A stretch of 7,449 nucleotides of DNA from Chloroflexota bacterium. Its GTDB lineage: Bacteria > Chloroflexota > Limnocylindria > Limnocylindrales > CSP1-4. The first letter of the stretch is position 1, and every line of letters begins with the position of its first letter. The stretch spans positions 1 to 7,449 of the forward strand of contig JANYAA010000341.1 of assembly GCA_025355255.1 (NCBI GenBank), read 5' to 3'. A model generated the notes under the pieces. That model saw nothing but the letters and a program-made list of their open reading frames with translations. It searched no databases and was not told the DNA's origin. Made by a program: the position numbers and the translations under genes. This document shows, piece by piece, positions 1 to 5,202 of this stretch.

Positions 1-389
1 CGGAAGAAGTGGTTGAACCCCACCTCGTAGAGCGTCGCGGCTGATGCGTACGTGGAGAGGTGCCCGCCGATGCCCGGGAAGGTCGTGTTGGCCCGCAACA
101 CCATCGCCACAGCATTCCAGCGGACGATCTGGCGGATGCGCCGCTCGATGGCCTCGTCGCCCGGGAAGACCGGCTCCTGCTCCGGGCTGATCGTGTTGAT
201 GTACCGCGTCTGCGTCAGCGGCGGCAGGCCCACGTGACGCTGGCGGGCGCGCTTGAGCAGTTTGAACAGGAGGAATCGGGCGCGCTGCTCGCCTGCCTGC
301 TCAACCAGCTGGTCGAGCGAAGCAAGCCACTCGCGGGTCTCGGTCTCATCGAGGTCGGGCAGCTGCTGCTTGAAGTCATCGAGAAGCAT
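1..389 (-). CDS. aceE: Pyruvate dehydrogenase E1 component, homodimeric type (N-terminal part)
   Basis: This is the thiamine-diphosphate-dependent E1 subunit of the pyruvate dehydrogenase complex. It decarboxylates pyruvate and passes the acetyl group to lipoyl-E2 in the cytoplasm. Only the first 129 residues are present and the frame is open to the left edge. The reading has the family's opening pattern: ETREWLASLDQLV (residues 17-29), RARFLLFKLLKRA (37-49), YINTISPEQEPVFPGDE (63-79), ERRIRQIVRWNAVAMVLRA (82-100) and GGHLSTYASAATLYEVGFNHFF (108-129). The last carries the His residues (110 and 127) expected near the cofactor site. The ATG at 389-387 has TCGGAG five bases upstream, and its N-terminus aligns well with the actinobacterial and enterobacterial forms from memory. 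The gene diverges from pncA. The family is very certain; full length (usually about 900 residues) cannot be checked here. Confidence 0.95.
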   Translation of the reverse strand, partial: MLLDDFKQQLPDLDETETREWLASLDQLVEQAGEQRARFLLFKLLKRARQRHVGLPPLTQTRYINTISPEQEPVFPGDEAIERRIRQIVRWNAVAMVLRANTTFPGIGGHLSTYASAATLYEVGFNHFF

Positions 390-436
390 GTGGGCTCCGA
401 GGGACGCAACGGAAGGCCGGGCGGGGGGCGGCGAGC

Positions 437-442
437 ATCGTA
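437..442 (-). promoter_or_regulatory. Candidate -10 box for aceE
   Basis: On the minus strand the hexamer TACGAT lies here, about 48 bases before the aceE start. That would give a short leader of roughly 40 bases, long enough to carry the TCGGAG ribosome site. No convincing -35 hexamer is visible at 16-18 bases, so the assignment rests on the -10 box and its position only. Confidence 0.35.
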
Positions 443-559
443 GCCCCGATTTCGGCAGTGCGTCCGTGGCGGATCGGAGTCGGCGGCGATGCGGCTGGAC
501 GCCGGTTGCGCGATCGAGTCGGCGGGTCGGCAGCTCGGTGGCTTCGCATGCGCAGGAGT

Positions 560-608
560 GGTCAGGCGAACTGACCCCATACGGAGGTCAGCTGGTACTA
601 GCCGTCAG
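560..608. promoter_or_regulatory. Operator-like cluster of GGTCAG / CTGACC words
   Basis: A perfect inverted repeat, GGTCAG-gcgaa-CTGACC, spans 560-576. A further GGTCAG lies at 586-591 and a GTCAG at 604-608, just upstream of the pncA -10 candidate at 622-627. The rest of the 390-633 aceE/pncA spacer holds no gene that can be supported. Dyads placed this close to a promoter are typical of repressor or activator sites. The regulator is unknown, and an effect on aceE in the other direction is also possible. Confidence 0.35.
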
Positions 609-621
609 GGTCAAGCGGGGT

Positions 622-627
622 TACGGT
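622..627 (+). promoter_or_regulatory. TANNNT -10 box of a probable leaderless pncA transcript
   Basis: TACGGT is separated from the ATG at 634 by six bases, which puts the expected transcription start at or next to the start codon. There is no good Shine-Dalgarno sequence (only GGGG about 13 bases upstream), which fits leaderless initiation. No clear -35 hexamer is seen. Confidence 0.5.
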
Positions 628-633
628 TGCAAC

Positions 634-1239
634 ATGATGCGCTACGGGCCTGGCGTCGCTCTTCTCGTCGTCGACGTCCAGAACGATTTCATGGACCCGC
701 GAGGGACGCTGGCCGTGGCCGGCGCGGTGTCGATCGTGCCAGTCATCAACCGCGAGATCGCGCTGGCCCGCGCCAACGGGTCGCTGGTGGCGTGCTCGCA
801 GGACTGGCACCCGGAGCGCACCCCGCACTTTGCGCGTGATGGCGGGCGGTGGCCCGTCCACTGCGTCCGCGACACGTGGGGCGCCGAGTTCTACCCCACC
901 CTTGACGTACCGCTTGGCGTGCCGCTGATCCGCAAGGGGACCAACGGCGAGGACGGTTACTCCGCGTTTACCATGCGCGATGCGGAGACCCATGAGTCCG
1001 TGCCGACGCCGCTGGGCATGCTGTTCTACGAGGCGGGCGTGGAGACCGTGGTGGTCGCGGGCGTGGCGACGGACTACTGCGTTAAGGCGAGCGCGCTTGA
1101 CGCGGTGCAGCTTGGCTACGCGGCCACCGTGCTTGCAGACGCGATTGCCGCCGTCAACGTGGCGCCGGGCGATGGCGACACGGCACTCGAGGAGCTCGCC
1201 GCCGCTGGAGTCGTCATCGGCCGGGCCATCGCCAAGTAG
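634..1239 (+). CDS. pncA: Nicotinamidase (isochorismatase-like hydrolase)
   Basis: A 201-residue cytoplasmic amidase that converts nicotinamide to nicotinate plus ammonia, feeding NAD salvage. The catalytic triad of the family is visible: Asp14 in VVDVQNDF, Lys101 in LIRKGTN and Cys149 in VAGVATDYCV. The metal-site motif DWHPERTPHF supplies Asp57, His59 and His65. The HCVRDTWGAEF segment (76-86) is also characteristic of nicotinamidases rather than plain isochorismatases. The frame is open from 253, but the family N-terminus begins at the double ATG at 634/637, right after a TACGGT box, so the upstream extension is rejected. The gene is single, diverging from aceE and followed by a separate promoter. 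It could act on other carboxamides, but the set of active-site and metal residues makes nicotinamidase the best call. Confidence 0.92.
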   Translation: MMRYGPGVALLVVDVQNDFMDPRGTLAVAGAVSIVPVINREIALARANGSLVACSQDWHPERTPHFARDGGRWPVHCVRDTWGAEFYPTLDVPLGVPLIRKGTNGEDGYSAFTMRDAETHESVPTPLGMLFYEAGVETVVVAGVATDYCVKASALDAVQLGYAATVLADAIAAVNVAPGDGDTALEELAAAGVVIGRAIAK

Positions 1240-1249
1240 GCCTGCCGGA

Positions 1250-1263
1250 CCCCGAAACCGGGG
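1250..1263 (+). terminator. Small GC hairpin after pncA
   Basis: CCCCG-aaac-CGGGG forms a 5-bp stem ten bases past the pncA stop codon. There is no T-run behind it, so it would be a weak or factor-assisted terminator. It sits just before the next candidate promoter at 1270. A similar hairpin recurs at 6850-6861 ahead of cofE. Confidence 0.25.
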
Positions 1264-1269
1264 CGCGAG

Positions 1270-1275
1270 TACCAT
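1270..1275 (+). promoter_or_regulatory. TANNNT -10 box before the membrane mini-ORF
   Basis: TACCAT stands six bases before the ATG at 1282, the same geometry as at pncA and cofC. It supports independent, leaderless transcription of the 1282-2741 gene group and argues that the short 1282 frame is truly translated. Confidence 0.5.
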
Positions 1276-1281
1276 CGATCG

Positions 1282-1392
1282 ATGATGCGTCGCCTCTTCC
1301 TGATCGCCGTCAACGCCACCGCGGCTGCCTTCGCTGTGGACCGCCTGCTCGCCCGCCGGCGTGGCACCGCCCGCCCGAGCCGCTCCGGATGA
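1282..1392 (+). CDS. 36-residue membrane mini-ORF, coupled to or the split N-terminus of the SRPBCC gene
   Basis: I do not recognise this as an independent family. The frame encodes 36 residues: two Met, two Arg, a hydrophobic stretch LFLIAVNATAAAFAV (residues 5-19), then a basic tail with an RRR cluster at 25-27. That is the pattern of a single membrane anchor or uncleaved signal segment. A TACCAT box lies six bases upstream. Its TGA (1390-1392) overlaps the ATG of the SRPBCC gene as ATGA. The next gene has no ribosome site of its own, so ribosomes finishing here probably restart there. Alternatively, the two frames are one membrane-anchored protein broken by a one-base indel: in the downstream frame the bases before 1389 stay open and read plausibly (PPEPLRMMVVVDA). 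Existence of the coding segment is likely; its status as a separate protein is uncertain. Confidence 0.5.
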   Translation: MMRRLFLIAVNATAAAFAVDRLLARRRGTARPSRSG

Positions 1393-1823
1393 TGGTCGTC
1401 GTGGATGCGCAGCTCCAGGAGACCTGGGATGTTGTTGCTGACATTCCGCTGCAGATCGAGTGGATGACCGAGATGCGCTCCATCATCATCACGACACCAG
1501 GCCTCACGCACGTGGGGACGCGCGGTGAGGCGACGGTGCGGATCGCGGGGATCTCCGTCACGGACCCGGTGGAGGTGACGGAGTTCACGCCGCCGCACCG
1601 CTACGCCATCCGCCACGAGGGGCTGTTCACCGGCGGCGGGCTGATCACCCTTGAGGCCGGTGCGGACGGTCGCACCACGATCGTCCGCTGGGAGGAGACG
1701 CTGATCCCGCCGCTGCTCCCGGAGCTCGGCGCGCTGGTCCAGGCGCCCATCCTTCGCTCCATCTTCCAGGCCGACCTGCACCGCCTCAAGCGGCTTGTCG
1801 AGACCGGCTCCGCCGACGCTTGA
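1389..1823 (+). CDS. SRPBCC-fold (START/polyketide cyclase-like) protein
   Basis: A 144-residue single-domain protein of the SRPBCC superfamily, helix-grip proteins that enclose hydrophobic ligands; the ligand here cannot be told. The opening strand VVVDAQ (3-8), the first helix ETWDVVADI and the W-containing turn QIEWMTEM (22-29) match the family. They are followed by the strand series ending in YAIRHEGLF, GLITLEAGADGRTTIVRWEETL and a long C-terminal helix (about 118-139) rich in Leu, Arg and His. No start codon exists upstream in this frame within the gap, and neither a Shine-Dalgarno nor a -10 box precedes ATG 1389. Translation therefore seems to depend on the overlapping mini-ORF, or on a frameshift from it. 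The 5'-3' exonuclease follows after 24 bases, probably in the same transcript. Confidence 0.8.
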   Translation: MMVVVDAQLQETWDVVADIPLQIEWMTEMRSIIITTPGLTHVGTRGEATVRIAGISVTDPVEVTEFTPPHRYAIRHEGLFTGGGLITLEAGADGRTTIVRWEETLIPPLLPELGALVQAPILRSIFQADLHRLKRLVETGSADA

Positions 1824-1847
1824 AGCCTGAGACTGGAGCCTGGCGCC

Positions 1848-2741
1848 ATGCGGGTCCACCTCGTCGACGCCACGTACGAGCTGTTTCGGGCGCACTTCTC
1901 GCCCCGGCCCACCGTGCGCGGCCGAAACGGCATGGTCCTGTCAGGCGTCAGCGGCCTGGTGGAGCAGCTGTGCGTGCTGCTGGGCGCGCAGGGCGCCACG
2001 CACGTCGCCTGTGCCACGGACCAGGTGATCCGCTCGTTCCGCAACGACCTGTACGCGAACTACAAGACCGACGCCGGGGTCCCGGCCGAACTGCTGGCGC
2101 AGTTCCCAATCGCCGAGGCCGCGATGGCGGCCCTGGGCGTGGTGGTCTGGCCGATGATGGAGTTCGAGGCCGATGACGCGATCGGCGCCGCAGCCCTGCG
2201 CTTCGCCGCGGACCCGCGCGTGGAGCAGCTGGTGATCTGCACGCCGGACAAGGACATGGCGCAGTGCGTGGTGGGATCGCGCGTCGTGCTGTGGGACCGG
2301 CGGCGCGACATCGTGTATGACGAGGCAGGCGTCGTGGCCAAGTGGGGCGTGCCGCCGTCGGGTGTCGCAGACAGGCTGGCGTTGGTGGGCGATGCGGCGG
2401 ACGGGTTCCCGGGGCTGCCCGGCTGGGGCGACAAGTCGGCTTCGGCGGTGATCGCCCGCTACCAGCGGCTTGAAGCGGTGCCCGCCGATGCGGCCGACTG
2501 GGATGTGCCCGGGCTCCGCGGCGCACCCGCGCTTGCGGCCGTTCTGCGCGAGCACATGAACGACGCCGTGCTGTTCCGCTCGCTCGCCACGCTGCGGACG
2601 GCTGAGGACAGTGTGCCGATCCCCCAGACGGATGTCTCGGAGCTGGAGTGGTCTGGCGCTGATCGCCCGCGCTGGGAGGCCTTCTGCGCGGAGTGGGGCC
2701 TGCCGCGCCTGACCGCTAGGCCGCCGCGCTGGCGAGGCTGA
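1848..2741 (+). CDS. Stand-alone 5'-3' exonuclease (FEN/PIN-like, DNA polymerase I N-domain family)
   Basis: A 297-residue nuclease like the N-terminal 5'-nuclease domain of DNA polymerase I, but without polymerase parts. Such enzymes remove 5' flaps and RNA primers. Metal-binding acidic residues are seen at Asp7 (HLVDATY), Asp58 (CATD), Glu107, Asp109 and Asp110 (FEADD), Asp134 and Asp136 (TPDKD), and Asp182 and Asp185 (GDAAD). NYK (71-73) sits where the arch region that clamps single strands is expected. The helix-hairpin-helix DNA-binding segment is GDAADGFPGLPGWGDKSASAVI (181-202). It has Gly where polymerase I enzymes usually have Asn (GDxxDN), a form I recall from actinobacterial stand-alone members. 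ATG 1848 has TGGAG nine bases upstream. The gene is probably co-transcribed with the SRPBCC gene. Its last stretch (PRWRG) is basic. Confidence 0.92.
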   Translation: MRVHLVDATYELFRAHFSPRPTVRGRNGMVLSGVSGLVEQLCVLLGAQGATHVACATDQVIRSFRNDLYANYKTDAGVPAELLAQFPIAEAAMAALGVVVWPMMEFEADDAIGAAALRFAADPRVEQLVICTPDKDMAQCVVGSRVVLWDRRRDIVYDEAGVVAKWGVPPSGVADRLALVGDAADGFPGLPGWGDKSASAVIARYQRLEAVPADAADWDVPGLRGAPALAAVLREHMNDAVLFRSLATLRTAEDSVPIPQTDVSELEWSGADRPRWEAFCAEWGLPRLTARPPRWRG

Positions 2742-2785
2742 TATCCGGCAAGACGCTGGCTCTGTGCCCCATACCGGTCCAGTTA

Positions 2786-2841
2786 CCACCTCAGGCAGTG
2801 CTAACCCGCAATAGGCGGCCATATACCGCCAGGGTTGGTGG
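2786..2841. other. Nested stem structure inside the convergent gap
   Basis: Three pairings stack on one axis: CCACC (2786-2790) with GGTGG (2837-2841), AACCC (2803-2807) with GGGTT (2832-2836), and GGCGG (2814-2818) with CCGCC (2826-2830) around a 7-base loop. The right-hand arms are almost contiguous, while the left side carries 12-base and 6-base internal loops. Each arm is only five bases, so the case rests on the three being co-linear. A structured transcript from either strand is possible. Confidence 0.35.
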
Positions 2842-2878
2842 ATGCCAAGTCGCGCGTGCGTGGAGCGCTGACGGCGGC

Positions 2879-2908
2879 CCAGTTACTACCGCCCCGGGTG
2901 GTATCTGG
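2879..2908. terminator. Strong 12-bp hairpin, probable bidirectional terminator
   Basis: CCAGTTACTACC pairs with GGTGGTATCTGG around the loop gccccg, with one T-T mismatch and one T-G pair. It lies between two convergent genes, 138 bases past the exonuclease stop and 37 bases past the phosphatase stop. No T-run follows on either strand. A 10-bp perfect palindrome, TGCCGCGGCA, lies nearby at 2927-2936. Confidence 0.4.
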
Positions 2909-2944
2909 CAGGACCGCACTCCCTTGTGCCGCGGCAGGGGGCCC

Positions 2945-3775
2945 TCAGCCACCAGTCGTGGGCTCCGCGACGAGGCGCAGCAGCTCCTCGTGATGCGGGG
3001 CGGGCGCGGCAACCGCGCCCATCGTCTGCGTCACGTGCAGCACGTTGAACCAGGGGCCGCCCGCGGTGTCCGTGACGATGGCGTCAGCCCGCTCGGCGAT
3101 CAGTCCGGCCGCCGCCACGTCCCACGCCGACATTCCGGCCCACTGGATGAAGCCGTCAAACCGGCCAGCTGCCACGTAGGACAGCCCTAGCGCCGATGAC
3201 CCCAAGTTGCGCGACACGCGGATGGCCTTGCGGATGGCGCGCGACCGAGTTGCGACGGAGCGGCCGCCCAGCGACACCTGCATCACGTAGTCCTTCAGGT
3301 GCTCCTTGCGCGACGCATGAATCTCGCGGTCGTTGAGCATCGCGGGGCCATCGGCAGTGGCCCAGAAGGTCTCCCTGCGCATTGGGTCACACACCGCACC
3401 AGCAGCGGGTCGCCCGTCCACCACCAGCCCAATCGACACGCAGAAGAACGGCAGACCATTGGCGTAGTTCACGGTGCCGTCCACCGGATCGATGATCCAG
3501 GTCCGCCCGCTCTCCAGCGCGCCCGAGCCGCCGTGGTGGCTGCCCGACTCCTCGGCCAAGATCGAGTCCCCGGGAAAGCGCGAACGGATCGCGTCCATCA
3601 CCAAGCGTTCGGCGAGGTGGTCCACCTCGGTCACCACGTCCTTGGCGGACTTGAAGGTGATCTCCTCCACCCGCTCGTAGCGCTCCAGCAGGATGACACC
3701 CGCCCGTTCGGCGGTCTCGCGAGCGAAGGCCGCGTCAGCGTCGAAGCGGCCGCGGCCGGTCTGAGCGCCCCTCAC
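2945..3775 (-). CDS. Inositol monophosphatase-family phosphatase
   Basis: A Mg-dependent, Li-sensitive-type phosphatase of the IMPase/FBPase superfamily, 276 residues, cytoplasmic. The active-site set is complete: KSAKDVVTEVD (42-52), Glu75 in ILAEESG, Asp96 and Asp99 in WIIDPVDGT (93-101), and Asp219 in SAWDVAAAG. The GLPFFCVSIG strand after the DPVDGT motif is also typical. Likely substrates are inositol-1-phosphate or related sugar phosphates. Family members also serve as histidinol-phosphatase or act on fructose-1,6-bisphosphate, and the sequence does not decide between these. The GTG at 3775 overlaps the TGA of the zinc-ribbon gene upstream as GTGA, so I prefer it to the TTG two codons earlier (3781). 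There is no Shine-Dalgarno, which fits translational coupling. Confidence 0.9.
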   Translation of the reverse strand: MRGAQTGRGRFDADAAFARETAERAGVILLERYERVEEITFKSAKDVVTEVDHLAERLVMDAIRSRFPGDSILAEESGSHHGGSGALESGRTWIIDPVDGTVNYANGLPFFCVSIGLVVDGRPAAGAVCDPMRRETFWATADGPAMLNDREIHASRKEHLKDYVMQVSLGGRSVATRSRAIRKAIRVSRNLGSSALGLSYVAAGRFDGFIQWAGMSAWDVAAAGLIAERADAIVTDTAGGPWFNVLHVTQTMGAVAAPAPHHEELLRLVAEPTTGG

Positions 3776-4245
3776 GAGCAAGCCGCAGCGAGCGGCCGAA
3801 CCTGAGTGCCCAAGCTCGTGACCACCACGTTGAAGAGCAGCGTCTTGCCCGGCTGGACCGGCGGGCTCTCAAAGAACTGCGCCTCCGGGCCAATCCCGCG
3901 CTCGGCCGGATCGTCAATGCGGCAGGTGGTGCTGCCGGCCGCGCTCCCCTGGTTGGTGAGCGCCACCGTCACGCGCAGGGCGCTGCCCTCGGCCGCCACA
4001 TTGGTGACGGTGGAGTAGAACGGGCCGATGCCGGCAATCGCCAGACGCGCCACCACCGCCATGATCACAACCGCCGCGCCGATGCCGAGGAACACGATGC
4101 CGTGCGCCTGCGATGCCGCCGGAGCCTTGAGGCCCAACGGGTTACAGGCCTCGCACATGGACTCGTCGATGGGAATGAGCGCGCCGCAGCGAACGCACCC
4201 GTGGAGGGGCTCGGCGGCGGGGGTTTGAGACGTGGCCGGGGTCAT
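3772..4245 (-). CDS. Zinc-ribbon protein with one membrane segment and an outer beta-rich domain
   Basis: A 157-residue protein of unknown function. A Pro/Thr/Ala-rich start is followed by a zinc ribbon, Cys17-x2-Cys20 and Cys31-x2-Cys34 (CVRCG...CEAC). Then comes a hydrophobic helix (about 50-66, IVFLGIGAAVVIMAVVA). The outer domain has strands such as ALRVTVALTNQGSAAGSTTCRI and KTLLFNVVVTSLG, like small Ig-type or FxLYD-like domains. It contains only Cys108 and Cys156, which could form a disulfide. The zinc ribbon would be inside and the beta domain outside the membrane. ATG 4245 is chosen because it directly precedes the ribbon region and has an AGGTG-like site close by. Upstream in-frame starts (4329, 4392) add low-complexity sequence and run into the divergent promoter region. 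It is co-transcribed with the phosphatase gene by a 4-base overlap; a functional link is unproven. Confidence 0.75.
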   Translation of the reverse strand: MTPATSQTPAAEPLHGCVRCGALIPIDESMCEACNPLGLKAPAASQAHGIVFLGIGAAVVIMAVVARLAIAGIGPFYSTVTNVAAEGSALRVTVALTNQGSAAGSTTCRIDDPAERGIGPEAQFFESPPVQPGKTLLFNVVVTSLGTQVRPLAAACS

Positions 4246-4394
4246 GGCACCTGGGCTCGCATCAGCTGGCGATTGTCGCTGAGTGGGATGGTGCCATGAA
4301 TGGCCCTGTGGCGGCGCCGACGCGATCATGGTCGACGGCGCGAGCCCGATACGGCAGACTCCACACGGGCGCCATACCAAGGAGATCGACACAC
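4246..4394. promoter_or_regulatory. Divergent intergenic region with two short dyads
   Basis: This 149-base spacer must hold promoters for the minus-strand zinc-ribbon pair and probably for the plus-strand gene at 4395. I see no TANNNT box placed as in the leaderless genes, and no convincing -35/-10 pair. Two inverted repeats stand out: GCCAT-ga-ATGGC at 4293-4304, and GCGCCG (4314-4319) with CGGCGC (4336-4341). Either could be an operator, but both are short. Confidence 0.25.
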
Positions 4395-4742
4395 ATGTTC
4401 ACGGGTCCCACCGGCATCGCCGCAGCCGTCGCGATCATCGCCGGCATCGTCCTGCTCGTTGCGTACGCCATGCGCCGGGGGCTCGTTCACCGCGAGCTCG
4501 ACGGCACCCTCAACCGCGAGTCCTCGCCGGAAGGCGTCATGGACCCGGAGCCCGCCGTTCCCGCGCGCAGCTCGCGCGGCTTTGGCGCCGTGGGTGCGGC
4601 GCTGCTGGCTGTGGGGCTGGTCCTTGCGCTGATCTCTGTGACCACTGGGCCTGGCAGCAACGGCGCGGCCGTCCCCGGCGCAAGCACCAACGCCTGTGCC
4701 CAGTCCTGGAACGGCTGCCCGCAGGCGACGAAGAACCCCTAG
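4395..4742 (+). CDS. Small two-TM protein with a Cys-pair tail, unknown function
   Basis: A 115-residue protein that I do not recognise. Hydrophobic helices lie at about 7-25 (GIAAAVAIIAGIVLLVAYA) and 64-82 (GAVGAALLAVGLVLALISV). The intervening loop (26-62) is charged, with RR at 27-28 and acidic residues later. By the positive-inside rule both ends face outward. The outer C-terminal tail ends in CAQSWNGC (101-108), two Cys that could bond or bind something. ATG 4395 has AAGGAG at 4379-4384, ten bases upstream, and starts right before the first helix. The frame is open further upstream to 4296, but that part is basic and low-complexity. It diverges from the zinc-ribbon gene and precedes the PPOX gene by 20 bases. 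Confidence 0.7.
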   Translation: MFTGPTGIAAAVAIIAGIVLLVAYAMRRGLVHRELDGTLNRESSPEGVMDPEPAVPARSSRGFGAVGAALLAVGLVLALISVTTGPGSNGAAVPGASTNACAQSWNGCPQATKNP

Positions 4743-4745
4743 ACA

Positions 4746-4761
4746 CCGGTACCCTTACCGG
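4746..4761 (+). promoter_or_regulatory. Perfect hairpin enclosing a TANNNT box at the PPOX start
   Basis: CCGGTA-ccct-TACCGG ends one base before the ATG at 4763. Inside it, TACCCT (4750-4755) lies seven bases before the start, the spacing of a leaderless -10 box. No Shine-Dalgarno is present. On read-through RNA from the gene upstream, the 6-bp stem could hinder ribosome entry; on a leaderless RNA it would be absent. As DNA, the dyad could be an operator over the -10 box. Confidence 0.4.
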
Positions 4762-4762
4762 C

Positions 4763-5194
4763 ATGTCTGAACCCGCACCCACCCTCTCCCAAGCCGCCAT
4801 TGAGCTGCTCCACGGTCTCAACATGGTGTCCGTGGCCACCATCGACCCCGATGGCAAGCCCCGCCAAACGGTCGCGTGGTATCGCCTTGAAGCCGATGAC
4901 CGCATCCTGATCAACGGCCGCCTGCCGCGGCGCTGGTGCGCCAACCTGCTGCGCGATCCGCGCGTGTCGCTCTCGGTCATCGATTCGGCAAACGGCTACA
5001 CCTGGATCGGCCTGACCGGGGTGGTTGACGAAGTGGTTGACGACGTGACGGTCGCACGCGAGCACATCGTCGAATTGGCCAATCGATACCACGACAACAA
5101 CCCCGACCCCACATCGATTGCGACCTTCCGCAGCCAGCCGCGCCTGTCGTACCTCATTCGGATCACCGGGGTCTACGAGCACTTCGAGGACTAG
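4763..5194 (+). CDS. PPOX-class F420-dependent oxidoreductase (split beta-barrel)
   Basis: A 143-residue protein of the pyridoxamine-5'-phosphate-oxidase-like fold, closest to the F420-binding FDOR-B group (Rv1155-like). Supporting segments are the strand pair MVSVATIDPDGKPRQTVAWYR (21-41), ILINGRLPRRWCANLLRDPRVSLSVID (48-74) with the basic RR and the NLxRDPRVSLSV motif that lines the cofactor site, and a C-terminal strand LIRITGVYEHFE. Such enzymes use reduced F420, or sometimes flavin or haem products, and act as dimers; the substrate is unknown. The choice of F420 over FMN is inferred from family likeness and from its position eight bases before cofD, with cofC and cofE behind. The frame is open far upstream, but the domain begins at ATG 4763. 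Confidence 0.82.
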   Translation: MSEPAPTLSQAAIELLHGLNMVSVATIDPDGKPRQTVAWYRLEADDRILINGRLPRRWCANLLRDPRVSLSVIDSANGYTWIGLTGVVDEVVDDVTVAREHIVELANRYHDNNPDPTSIATFRSQPRLSYLIRITGVYEHFED

Positions 5195-5202
5195 GGCCCA
5201 AG

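Larger units (their letters stand above)
2775..2916. repeat. 142-bp element bounded by imperfect inverted repeats, in a convergent gap
   Basis: The exonuclease and phosphatase genes converge and leave 2742-2944 without a gene. Within it, the left end reads CGGTCC (2775-2780) running into CCAGTTACCACC (2779-2790). The right end is its near reverse complement: GGTGGTATCTGG (2897-2908) and then GGACCG (2911-2916), with one mismatch in the 12-mer and a small offset between the two parts. A third copy, CCAGTTACTACC, lies at 2879-2890, exactly 100 bases from the first. Inner dyads fill the space between. There is no transposase or convincing frame. It could be a MITE or REP-like intergenic element, a bidirectional terminator, or a structured RNA. 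Confidence 0.5.

Noticed and set aside
253..633. In-frame upstream extension of pncA to an ATG at 253
   Set aside because: It would run antisense through aceE and the promoter spacer, is Ser/Arg-rich, and lies outside the family's normal N-terminus at 634.
598..1275. A 225-codon minus-strand frame opposite pncA
   Set aside because: Low-complexity basic composition and no motif; the plus strand encodes a complete nicotinamidase.
1941..2822. A 293-codon minus-strand frame opposite the exonuclease
   Set aside because: It is rich in Arg, His and Gln without domain likeness, and lies wholly antisense to a gene with all its catalytic motifs.
2798..3190. A 130-codon plus-strand frame starting in the convergent gap
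   Set aside because: Two thirds of it is antisense to the phosphatase gene, and its composition is that of a shadow frame; the gap portion is better explained by the inverted repeats.
3299..3805. A 168-codon plus-strand frame opposite the phosphatase gene
   Set aside because: Antisense to the catalytic core of the IMPase-family gene and without recognisable domains.
4283..4762. Long upstream extension of the PPOX frame
   Set aside because: It overlaps the two-TM gene in another frame and is Arg/His-rich shadow; the PPOX domain begins right at ATG 4763.
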